The notes beneath the pieces were generated by a model. It was given only the letters and a program-made list of their open reading frames with translations, was not told the DNA's origin and did no database searches. Positions 1 through 6,987 of a stretch of DNA of 64,000 nt are shown here, piece after piece (within the stretch, counting starts at the first letter, position 1; each line of letters opens with the position of its first letter). The stretch covers positions 1 through 64,000 of the forward strand of contig JAHJQQ010000023.1 of the NCBI GenBank assembly GCA_018819175.1, given 5' to 3'. The DNA comes from Gammaproteobacteria bacterium. Its GTDB lineage: Bacteria; Pseudomonadota; Gammaproteobacteria; Thiohalobacterales; Thiohalobacteraceae. Position numbers and translations under genes: made by a program.

Positions 1-305
1 CACCACAAATTCATGACGCAGCGACATAGTCGACACCTCTTGCCAGGGCATGGCAGCTCTCCTGTGTGGAACCTGCCATACAGTGTAAAAGTGTTACCTA
101 TGTCTCCGAACACCTGTTACCCATGTGTCCAGTCTGTACACGGGGCGGGAGAGGGTTGGGGAGAGGGTGGCGAAGTTCTTAAATCGAGCATATCCATGTC
201 ATGCCATCATGTAATGCTCAATAGTTATTGGGATTCAGGATGCTGGGAGTGTCGCCGCATTTGGCTATAGGCGCAATCCTTGGCTAGGCACCGAACAGGA
301 ATAAC
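1..305. other. Intergenic stretch without a convincing gene
   Basis: I see no supported gene here. A short open frame on the plus strand (13-270) has no recognisable motif and no good ribosome binding site. Around 140-172 lies a purine-rich segment of the GGGAGAGGGTTGGGGAGAGG type, which resembles dispersed G-rich intergenic repeats of gammaproteobacteria. The prmA reading frame ends at 306 and reads leftward into this stretch. Confidence 0.5.
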
Positions 306-1199
306 TTATTTGTGCCGCATCCCTGTCAAACGCACCCAATCCTCACGCTGCACAGCGGGTTGCATGGTGAAATCGCGTTGATAAGCGACGCTCACTGCTG
401 CGGCCTGGTCGGCCAGGATACCGGACAACACCAGATCGCCACCGGTCGCTACCAATCCCGCAAAATGCGGCGCCAGCTCGATCAGCGGATTGGCCAGGAT
501 ATTGGCCAGCAGCAGTCCCGCCTGACAGCTCGGCAGATCCGCGGGCAGCACGGTGTAGATCTGCTTATCCACGCCATTGCGTGCCGCGTTGTCGACCGTC
601 GCGACCAGGGCCTGAGGGTCGTTGTCCACGGCCCAGACCTCGCGTGCACCCAGCTTGAGCGCGGCGATCGCGAGAATACCGGAGCCACAGCCATAATCGA
701 TCACCACCTGGCCCAGCGGCGGATGCGCATCCAACCACTCAAGACACAAGGCCGTCGTTGGATGAGTCCCCGTGCCGAAGGCCAGTCCGGGATCGAGCAG
801 TAAATTCACCGCATCAGGATCGGGCGTCTCGAAACCGGTCGGGACAATCCACAATCGCTCGCCGAACCGCATCGGTGCATAACCATCCATCCAGGCGCGC
901 ACCCAGTCACGATCATCGAGCGAATCAATCTGTATGCGCTCGGCACAGGCGTCGCCGAAACGTTCTGATAACAGACTTTTTATCTGAGCGATAACCGCAT
1001 CGGCGCCGAACAGCGCCGTCACGCGGACTTGCGACCACAGCGGCGTGGCGCCTGGTGGTGGCTCGAACAGCGGTTGGTCGGCGGCGTCCTGCAGCGTGAC
1101 GGACAGCGCGCCGAGCGTTTCAAAGCTATCCGCCAACGCCTGGGGATCAATGTCGCCGGCGGGGAGTGTCAGTTGAATCCACATGTGTGAATTGTCCAT
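306..1199 (-). CDS. prmA: Ribosomal protein L11 methyltransferase
   Basis: SAM-dependent methyltransferase that trimethylates ribosomal protein L11 in the cytoplasm. At 297 residues it has the family length. The N-terminal substrate-recognition domain (about 1-120) starts with WIQLTLP, as in E. coli PrmA. The catalytic part has GTGTHPTT (142-149), the SAM-binding VIDYGCGSGILAIAAL (166-181) and LLANILANPL near 230, all PrmA hallmarks. The start used is the ATG at 1199; an in-frame ATG five codons later, directly before WIQL, fits the family start equally well. It lies downstream of accB-accC on the same strand, a common gammaproteobacterial order, but is separated from accC by an inverted-repeat element. 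Confidence 0.96.
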   Translation of the reverse strand: MDNSHMWIQLTLPAGDIDPQALADSFETLGALSVTLQDAADQPLFEPPPGATPLWSQVRVTALFGADAVIAQIKSLLSERFGDACAERIQIDSLDDRDWVRAWMDGYAPMRFGERLWIVPTGFETPDPDAVNLLLDPGLAFGTGTHPTTALCLEWLDAHPPLGQVVIDYGCGSGILAIAALKLGAREVWAVDNDPQALVATVDNAARNGVDKQIYTVLPADLPSCQAGLLLANILANPLIELAPHFAGLVATGGDLVLSGILADQAAAVSVAYQRDFTMQPAVQREDWVRLTGMRHK

Positions 1200-1211
1200 G
1201 GGGGAAAAACA

Positions 1212-1328
1212 TTGGCCACGGAAAACACGGAAACCACGGACAAACTCTTGTTTAAAGCAAAAAGCATAATGATCGGAGTGTGAATGACTTCATTCCCGTC
1301 CGTGCTTTCCGTGTTTTCCGTGGCCAAT
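1212..1328. repeat. CCACGGA-type inverted repeat element between accC and prmA
   Basis: The left arm (1212-1240) carries CCACGGAAAACACGGA units spaced about 9 bp apart. The right arm (1299-1328) is its reverse complement, TCCGTG units ending in CCGTGGCCAAT. About 58 bp separate the arms. The same arm motif recurs around 2733, 3158, 32257, 32429, 36912, 37030, 54904 and 55020, so this is one copy of a dispersed family. It could fold into a long hairpin in the accC-prmA transcript. Confidence 0.8.
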
Positions 1329-1343
1329 ATTGTGCAACCGCGG

Positions 1344-2690
1344 CTACTTCATCCCCAACTTCTTCTCCAGATAATGAATATCCGTGCCGCCTTGCATAAA
1401 AGATGCGTCGGCGCAGATATCCTGATGCAGAGGGATATTGGTTTTGATGCCATCGACGACAATCTCGGCCAAGGCACCGCGCATACGCGCCAAGGCCGTA
1501 TCTCGGTCGGCACCGTAGGCAATCAGCTTGCCAATCATAGAGTCGTAGTTCGGCGGCACTCGGTAACCGTTATAGATATGTGAGTCCCAACGGATACCCG
1601 GTCCACCCGGCGAATGGAAAATCTGGATCGTGCCCGGCGAAGGCATGAAACTGCGCGGATCTTCGGCGTTGATGCGGCATTCCAATGCATGACCGCTGAT
1701 CTTGATGTCGCTTTGTTTATAGGACAGGCCTTGACCGGCGGCGATACAGAGTTGTTCTTTGACAATATCCACGCCGGTGATCATTTCCGTCACCGGGTGT
1801 TCGACCTGAACACGGGTGTTCATCTCGATGAAATAGAATTCACCGTCCTGGTACAGAAATTCGAACGTGCCGGCACCGCGATAGCGCAGCTTGGCGCAGG
1901 CCTTGGCACAGCGCTCACCCATTGTCGCGCGCAGTTCAGCGCTGATACCCGGTGCGGGAGCCTCTTCCACAACCTTCTGATGGCGACGCTGTATGGAGCA
2001 ATCGCGTTCACCGAGATGAATTGCCCCGCCCTCGCCATCGGCCAACACCTGGAACTCCACATGGCGCGGATGTTCCAGGAATTTCTCCATGTACACCATG
2101 CTGTTGCCGAAGGCAGCCCCGGCCTCGGCCTGGGTGAGCGCAATGGCGCTGAGGAGATTCGCCTCGGTATGCACGACGCGCATGCCGCGCCCGCCGCCAC
2201 CGCCGGCGGCCTTGATGATGACGGGATAACCGATGTTACGACCGAATTCGAGATTGACGTCGGGATCATCGCCCAAAGGACCATCGGAACCCGGCACGCA
2301 GGGAACTCCGGCCTCTTTCATGGCACGGATCGCGGCCACCTTGTCGCCCATAGTCCGGATGGTGTCGGGTCGCGGGCCAATAAAGATAAAACCACTGCGC
2401 TCCACCTGCTCGGCGAAATCCGCATTCTCGGACAGAAAACCATACCCGGGGTGAATCGCCTGCGCGTCGGTAACTTCGGCGGCGCTGATAATGGCGGGAA
2501 TATTGAGATAACTCTGCGCCGAAGGTGGCGGCCCGATGCAAACCGATTCATCCGCGAGACGCACATGCTTGAGATCCCGGTCGGCCGTGGAGTGCACAGC
2601 GACGGTACGGATACCCAGTTCGCGGCAGGCCCGCAGGATACGCAGGGCAATTTCGCCGCGGTTGGCGATGACGACTTTATCTAGATTCAT
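1344..2690 (-). CDS. accC: Biotin carboxylase subunit of acetyl-CoA carboxylase
   Basis: ATP-dependent carboxylation of the biotin on AccB, the first step of fatty acid synthesis. The protein begins LDKVVIANRGEIALRI, nearly identical to E. coli AccC. It has the glycine-rich ATP-grasp loop KAAGGGGGRGMR and the catalytic EMNTRVQVEHPVTE segment. Length is about 448 residues, as expected. I chose the ATG at 2690 because it matches the family start; an upstream in-frame GTG at 2705 follows a TTAGG and would add five residues. accB lies upstream on the same strand, but the usual accB-accC junction is interrupted by a GxxExxY cassette and its flanking repeats (2733-3217). Confidence 0.97.
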   Translation of the reverse strand: MNLDKVVIANRGEIALRILRACRELGIRTVAVHSTADRDLKHVRLADESVCIGPPPSAQSYLNIPAIISAAEVTDAQAIHPGYGFLSENADFAEQVERSGFIFIGPRPDTIRTMGDKVAAIRAMKEAGVPCVPGSDGPLGDDPDVNLEFGRNIGYPVIIKAAGGGGGRGMRVVHTEANLLSAIALTQAEAGAAFGNSMVYMEKFLEHPRHVEFQVLADGEGGAIHLGERDCSIQRRHQKVVEEAPAPGISAELRATMGERCAKACAKLRYRGAGTFEFLYQDGEFYFIEMNTRVQVEHPVTEMITGVDIVKEQLCIAAGQGLSYKQSDIKISGHALECRINAEDPRSFMPSPGTIQIFHSPGGPGIRWDSHIYNGYRVPPNYDSMIGKLIAYGADRDTALARMRGALAEIVVDGIKTNIPLHQDICADASFMQGGTDIHYLEKKLGMK

Positions 2691-2732
2691 CTTTTTGATA
2701 GCCACGAAATACCTAATGAAAGATTAAAGGCC

Positions 2733-3217
2733 TTGCCACGGAAAGCACGGACAAAATATAGTCATATCAAACCAGGTAACGTTTGATCGTGGCCTTGGGG
2801 ACTGTGAAGTTCACCAGCAGGCCGACACGCTTGCCGCTGGCGCGCAGGTAATTGATGAGTTGCGCTGCATGCACGTCGGCCAGGCCAGCCTGCGCTTTCA
2901 GTTCCAACAAGATGCGATCCTCGACAACAATGTCTGCCACATACTCGCCAACCGTTTCACCTTTGTACTGCACCGCCAGAGGCACCTGGCTTCGCGCCGA
3001 CAGGCCGCGCAAAGACAGCTCCTTCAGTAATGCGCGCTCGTAGACTTTTTCGAGAAAACCTCCGCCCAATACCCGGGACACCTCGAAGACGGCCGCACGA
3101 ATCTGCTACGTAAGCGCCTGCTCGGCCAACTTCACTCCCTCCCTGGAAGCAATTATTCCGTCCGTGCTTTCCGTGCTTTCCGTGCTTTCCGTGCTTTCCG
3201 TGTTTTCCGTGGCTAAT
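2733..3217. repeat. Inverted CCACGGA repeats flanking a GxxExxY gene
   Basis: The left arm at 2733-2755 (GCCACGGAAAGCACGGAC) and the right arm at 3158-3217 are inverted copies of one motif. The right arm is expanded into a tandem of four TCCGTGCTT-like 9-bp units plus TCCGTGTTTTCCGTGG. The arms enclose a small minus-strand gene (2767-3135) and little else. The same arms without a gene between them occur at 1212-1328, 36905-37050 and 54895-55040. The arrangement suggests a small element, with or without cargo, sitting between accB and accC. No transposase or target duplication was identified. Confidence 0.65.
2767..3135 (-). pseudogene. GxxExxY family protein with an in-frame TAG near its start
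   Basis: The readable part (2767-3081, 104 residues from a GTG) is a GxxExxY-family protein (PDDEXK-like fold, function not established). It has the signature GFLEKVYERAL, then VPLAVQYKGETVGEY, VADIVVEDRILLELKA and a C-terminal LINYLRASGKRVGLLVNF. Upstream in the same frame the usual N-terminus is still present: a GTG at 3135 behind an AGGGAGG ribosome binding site encodes VKLAEQALT, then a TAG at 3106-3108, then QIRAAVFEVSRVLGG. Relatives have a residue, often aromatic or His, at the TAG position, so a single substitution probably disrupted the gene. Reinitiation at the GTG at 3081 could still give a shortened protein. It sits inside the inverted-repeat pair 2733-3217. Confidence 0.75.
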
Positions 3218-3223
3218 CCGTTT

Positions 3224-3667
3224 TCATTCGATCACGAACAATGGTTGACCGAATTCCACCGGCTGGCCATTCTCGACCAGGATCTCACCGATCACGCCAG
3301 CCTTGTCGGCCTCGATCTGGTTGAGCATCTTCATCGCTTCGATGATGCACAGCGTATCGCCGACGTTGACGCGCTGGCCGACCTCGGCAAAGGGCTTGGC
3401 GCCAGGGGTGGACGAGCGGTAAAATGTGCCCACCATAGGCGAATCCACAGTATGTCCGGCGGGTCGCTTCTCAGCCACAACTGCCGCCACCGACGCAGCA
3501 GCCATCGGTGCGGCGGCCATAGCGGCCGGCGCCTGCATCACGACCGGCGCGGCATTCGGGCTGTAACGACAGATGCGTACCGACTCTTCGCCTTCCTTGA
3601 TTTCGATCTCGGCGATCCCGGATTCTTCCAGTAACTCTATAAGTTTCTTAACTTTTCGAATATCCAT
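3224..3667 (-). CDS. accB: Biotin carboxyl carrier protein of acetyl-CoA carboxylase
   Basis: Carries biotin between biotin carboxylase and carboxyltransferase in acetyl-CoA carboxylase. The N-terminus MDIRKVKKLIELLEESGI matches E. coli AccB, an Ala/Pro-rich linker follows (about 45-80), and the C-terminal biotinyl domain has the acceptor motif EAMKMLNQIEAD near residue 113. Length is 147 residues. The ATG at 3667 is preferred because it matches the family; a GTG three codons upstream (3676) is also possible. accC lies downstream on the same strand beyond the GxxExxY cassette. Confidence 0.97.
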   Translation of the reverse strand: MDIRKVKKLIELLEESGIAEIEIKEGEESVRICRYSPNAAPVVMQAPAAMAAAPMAAASVAAVVAEKRPAGHTVDSPMVGTFYRSSTPGAKPFAEVGQRVNVGDTLCIIEAMKMLNQIEADKAGVIGEILVENGQPVEFGQPLFVIE

Positions 3668-3859
3668 GACGGTCACTTTGTGAGGCGGGCCCTAGACCCG
3701 GCGCAAATGGCTGGATGTCACCGGTATTCTGGTGGATGGCCGACATTTTAGCGCATGTTCAGTACAAATCGAGGATATTTTTAGAAATAGATAGCCACAG
3801 CCGGTCGGCAGGGATGATCGCGACCCTTTATTCAGGAATGGATAACTCAGAGGGAGTAG

Positions 3860-4300
3860 TTATTTGGATTGCAGCCGCGCCACCGCCGCCCGAAGCGCCA
3901 GCTCATAACCGATCGGCCCCAGGCCAGCGATAACGCCTATGGCGATGTCGGATAGGTAAGACTTATGCCGGAACGCCTCGCGGGCGTGCACATTGGACAG
4001 ATGGATCTCAATGAAAGGTATCTGCACCGCCGCCAAGGCATCGCGCAACGCCACACTGGTGTGGGTGAAAGCGGCAGGATTGATAATGATGAACTTCACC
4101 CCGGCCGCCGGGGCCTGCTGCACCCGCCCGACCAGCTCATGCTCGGCATTCGACTGAAAGGACTCGATCGAGACACCCAGCTCCTCGCCCAGCGTTGACA
4201 GGCGCGCAGTGATATCGGCGAGTGTGACGCTACCGTAGTGCTCCGGCTCGCGGGTTCCGAGCAGGTTTAGGTTAGGGCCGTTGAGGACAAGCAGGGTCAT
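3860..4300 (-). CDS. aroQ: 3-dehydroquinate dehydratase, type II
   Basis: Converts 3-dehydroquinate to 3-dehydroshikimate in the shikimate pathway. The start MTLLVLNGPNLNLLGTRE is the type II signature. The catalytic Tyr is in REPEHYGS (Tyr22), NPAAFTHTSVALRDAL holds the substrate-binding Asn and catalytic His, and EIHLSNVHARE forms the product site. About 146 residues, the family length. I placed the start at the ATG at 4300; the frame stays open 18 codons upstream but that part has no family match. It precedes accB on the same strand, as in many gammaproteobacteria. Confidence 0.96.
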   Translation of the reverse strand: MTLLVLNGPNLNLLGTREPEHYGSVTLADITARLSTLGEELGVSIESFQSNAEHELVGRVQQAPAAGVKFIIINPAAFTHTSVALRDALAAVQIPFIEIHLSNVHAREAFRHKSYLSDIAIGVIAGLGPIGYELALRAAVARLQSK

Positions 4301-4538
4301 AGTTTGTAGCTCGCGTCCATTCCATCGTCGAGGATTGTAGCTGAATCCCTTCAATATTGAATCACATACCCTAATAATTCAGCCACTCAGCCAATTTCAG
4401 CATTTTACCTGGCACCGGACCCTAGTGTATTCTGAGGACCTGCTATTGGTGGCAACACCAAATCCTAATAGAAAAATAACATGCGCTGTGCTTCCATAAT
4501 AAGCCTAGACATGTGTCCGATAACAAAAGGTGGGAAGT

Positions 4539-5765
4539 ATGCGTCATTCGAATCTATTCTCGACGATGGCAATTTTAGTTGGTTCCTCGCTGCTCTGCGG
4601 AACTGCGCTCGGCAATACGGTGGTACGCATGGAAACCAGCGCAGGCGATATCTATGTCGAACTCTATGATGATACTGCACCCATCACTGTCACCAATTTC
4701 CTCAACTATGTTCGCGATGGCGACTATGACAACTCCTTCATACACCGCAGCGCAATCAGCCCGCTGATCATCCAAGGCGGTGGCTACATCTATGAGAACA
4801 ACGCTTATTCCCGGGTACCCGCCGACGCGGCCATTGTCAACGAATACGGCGCGGATCGGCCAAATGAACGCGGCACAATTTCCATGGCCAGAACCTCCGC
4901 CCCGGATAGCGCCACTAGCGAATGGTTTTTCAACATCGCCGACAATTCGGTAACGCTAGGGCCGCAGAATACCGGGGGCTACGCTGTGTTTGGGCGAGTA
5001 TTGGGCAGCAACAACGATGCCATCACCTCCAACGACGGCAATAGCATGGCGGCGGTGGATGCCATTGCATCTCTTGACCGTTTTAACGGTATTAATATCG
5101 ACGCCACCTTAGGCGGGGCATGGACTGAGATACCGCTTATTGGTTTCGCCGCAGGCCAGACTTACGATCCAATGCAGAACCTGGTCCGAGTTGTTCGCAT
5201 TACTGAAACCAATCAGCTACAGAGGACAACGAGTTTTGCCGGCAATTCGATCACCCTTACAACACCTACAACCATCACGCTAAGCAACATCATCACAAGC
5301 GACACACCCGATGCGAGCACCATGCCCGCTGGCGTGCAGTTCAGTGAAGGGTTTTTCTCATTTAATATCGGCGGACTCACGCCGGGTGAGGCCACGTCAA
5401 TAGCAATGGAACTACCGGAAGATTTCCAACCTAACACCTACTACATGTACGGCCCAACGCCTGACAACGCCTCACCGCATTGGTATGAATTTAAATACAA
5501 CGGCTCGACAGGCGCGGAATTTTTCGGCAATAACTATGTCGTACTGCACTTCATTGATGGCCAGCGCGGCGACGCCGACCTCCTGGCCAATGGCACTATC
5601 ACCGATCCCGGCGCGCCGGGTATCAGTGCCATTTCGAGCAGTTCATCCAATGGCGGAGGATGCACGTTATCCCGCAATTCCAGTAGCACACCCATGTCCT
5701 TGGATTTCGGTTTGCTAATCTTGATCATGCTAATTCACCGAGCATATAAGCTCACTCATCCCTAA
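4539..5765 (+). CDS. Secreted cyclophilin-type peptidyl-prolyl isomerase with choice-of-anchor U-like domain and GGGC C-terminal anchor
   Basis: A 408-residue exported protein. A signal peptide (about 1-25, cleavage near GTALG) is followed by a cyclophilin domain (about 27-215) with FIHRSAISPLIIQGGGY and RGTISMAR. The next module (about 235-365) contains FNIGGLTPGEATSIAMELP and ends in GDADLLANGTITDPGAPG, matching what is called a choice-of-anchor U domain. The tail (about 370-408) is Ser-rich, then GGGCTLS, a hydrophobic stretch (LDFGLLILIMLI) and a basic end, resembling JDVT-CTERM-type sorting signals. The same domain-plus-tail pair ends the protein at 27199-29838. The ATG at 4539 has an AAGGTGGGA ribosome binding site. 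The isomerase activity is well supported; the anchoring is inferred. Confidence 0.85.
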   Translation: MRHSNLFSTMAILVGSSLLCGTALGNTVVRMETSAGDIYVELYDDTAPITVTNFLNYVRDGDYDNSFIHRSAISPLIIQGGGYIYENNAYSRVPADAAIVNEYGADRPNERGTISMARTSAPDSATSEWFFNIADNSVTLGPQNTGGYAVFGRVLGSNNDAITSNDGNSMAAVDAIASLDRFNGINIDATLGGAWTEIPLIGFAAGQTYDPMQNLVRVVRITETNQLQRTTSFAGNSITLTTPTTITLSNIITSDTPDASTMPAGVQFSEGFFSFNIGGLTPGEATSIAMELPEDFQPNTYYMYGPTPDNASPHWYEFKYNGSTGAEFFGNNYVVLHFIDGQRGDADLLANGTITDPGAPGISAISSSSSNGGGCTLSRNSSSTPMSLDFGLLILIMLIHRAYKLTHP

Positions 5766-5771
5766 CTGCCC

Positions 5772-5804
5772 CCTTGGCGGCGGACTTAAAGCCCGCCGCC
5801 AAGG
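5772..5804. terminator. Perfect 12-bp stem hairpin between convergent genes
   Basis: CCTTGGCGGCGG (5772-5783) and CCGCCGCCAAGG (5793-5804) form a perfect stem with a 9-nt loop. It follows the cyclophilin stop codon by a few bases and contains the stop codon of the convergent lipoprotein gene (5786). There is no clear T-run, so it is a probable but not classical bidirectional terminator. Confidence 0.45.
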
Positions 5805-6673
5805 ATGGCCGAAATCCCTGGCACAGCATTACCGTTAGCGTCGTAGGCCATGACATCCGTGACGTAGAGTCCAGTCAATCCACCTGCAACATAGAATTTG
5901 AAGTCAAGAAGATCGGACAAAGAACGGGCATTCGTCGGCGTCAGAATGACACGAAGGTTCGAACCGTCATCGCGCCATGCAATGTTCTTGATGTCGCCGC
6001 GTGTGTTCGCGACGTGGGCCTTGCCGACACCGCCAGAATCACGATCCGGATAATGCGCCAGATCGACCTGGATTGCATGCGGAATTGTGGAGCCCGTGAA
6101 CGTCACCGATTGACTTGGCACGCGGCCCAACGAATCTAACTGATTTGCGTTAAGACCGCCGCCTTCCGTACTAAAGTTGATCGGACTACCTGGGCCCGGC
6201 AGTATCTCCACGACCGAAGCCGGCGGATTCGCATAACCGCCCCCTGACACCCTAATTTGCGCATTGCCAACCGGCAAATCAGGCGGCAAATCCACGAATA
6301 CGACGGTCTGCGACCAATCTTTGTCATAGCTGGCGTAGTTGGTGTCCATCAAGCTGGCATATTGTCGGGCAGAGGGCGTGAGATCCTCACCAACCTGCGG
6401 CGACACCACTAAGCTAGACAGCGGGTCCGGATATAGATTGATCACAGCTCGTATAGCCGCGTTGTTAGGGCCATAGATCGCATGCGTTACCTGATTCGCA
6501 GGCGTCCCCGTGGTGATCGTGACAGTGATATTGTCTTTGGCCAGATTCTGCCGCAAACCAACAGCAACCGCGACTGTATCGCCGGCACGAACGGCGCCGC
6601 TAAATGATTGTGTACCTGCACACCCAGTCAGCACCAGTATAAGCAATAAACTCATTAGCTTATTTATGCACAT
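5786..6673 (-). CDS. Lipoprotein of unknown function
   Basis: About 295 residues. A type II signal peptide with lipobox LVLTGC, where the Cys is followed by AGTQS, predicts an outer-membrane or periplasmic lipoprotein. The mature part is rich in Gly, Asp, Pro and Val, with beta-like stretches such as TVVFVDLPPDLPVGNAQIRV. I recognise no family. I prefer the ATG at 6673 over a GTG at 6679 because GGGAGA is then correctly spaced. It converges on the anchored cyclophilin gene and diverges from the TPR operon, so it could belong to the same surface system; that is context only. Confidence 0.7.
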   Translation of the reverse strand: MCINKLMSLLLILVLTGCAGTQSFSGAVRAGDTVAVAVGLRQNLAKDNITVTITTGTPANQVTHAIYGPNNAAIRAVINLYPDPLSSLVVSPQVGEDLTPSARQYASLMDTNYASYDKDWSQTVVFVDLPPDLPVGNAQIRVSGGGYANPPASVVEILPGPGSPINFSTEGGGLNANQLDSLGRVPSQSVTFTGSTIPHAIQVDLAHYPDRDSGGVGKAHVANTRGDIKNIAWRDDGSNLRVILTPTNARSLSDLLDFKFYVAGGLTGLYVTDVMAYDANGNAVPGISAILGGGL

Positions 6674-6679
6674 GTTCAC

Positions 6680-6987
6680 TATCTCCCGGTGAATGGTTGG
6701 CGTGTATAGCTAAGTTGAGCCTAGTATGGTGCTGTTTATTATTCGCAGCACTGTAATAATCTCTCGCGGATTCGACTCACTAGTGCAACATATTAGCCGA
6801 AAGTAACCATTTCTACATACAACAGCACCTCAATACCCACTGGGATGACTTTCCCAGTCAAAAACTCACCCCCCGAGGTGAGGAACGGACCTTGAGCTTC
6901 AGATCAAAACGGGCGAACATGACCAAGGAGAGGTAGAAAACCTCTTTTCCGTGACAGCCCTCAGGTCAGGTTGCTTATAAACAAAGT
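6680..6987 (+). promoter_or_regulatory. Structured leader and candidate promoter of the TPR operon
   Basis: This 300-bp gap holds a possible sigma70-like promoter (TTGAGC at 6715, TATTAT at 6737, spacing 16). Three short hairpins follow: ACTGGGA/TCCCAGT (6839-6858), CTCACC/GGTGAG (6865-6882) and AGAGGT/ACCTCT followed by TTT (6929-6948), the last resembling a weak attenuator. GGGC (6911) could pair with GCCC (6957) and TGACC (6920) with GGTCA (6964), which would cross as a pseudoknot. The start codon at 6988 lacks a clear ribosome binding site. No known riboswitch class was recognised. Confidence 0.3.

Noticed and set aside
13..270. Plus-strand open frame at the left edge
   Set aside because: No motif, odd composition (runs of Gly, His and Ser) and overlap with a G-rich repeat; no ribosome binding site.
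1614..2684. Long plus-strand frame opposite accC
   Set aside because: Shadow of accC; no motif, and accC is unmistakable.
6890..6987. Cyclic di-GMP riboswitch in the TPR operon leader
   Set aside because: The conserved GEMM-type core sequence was not found; only generic hairpins remain.
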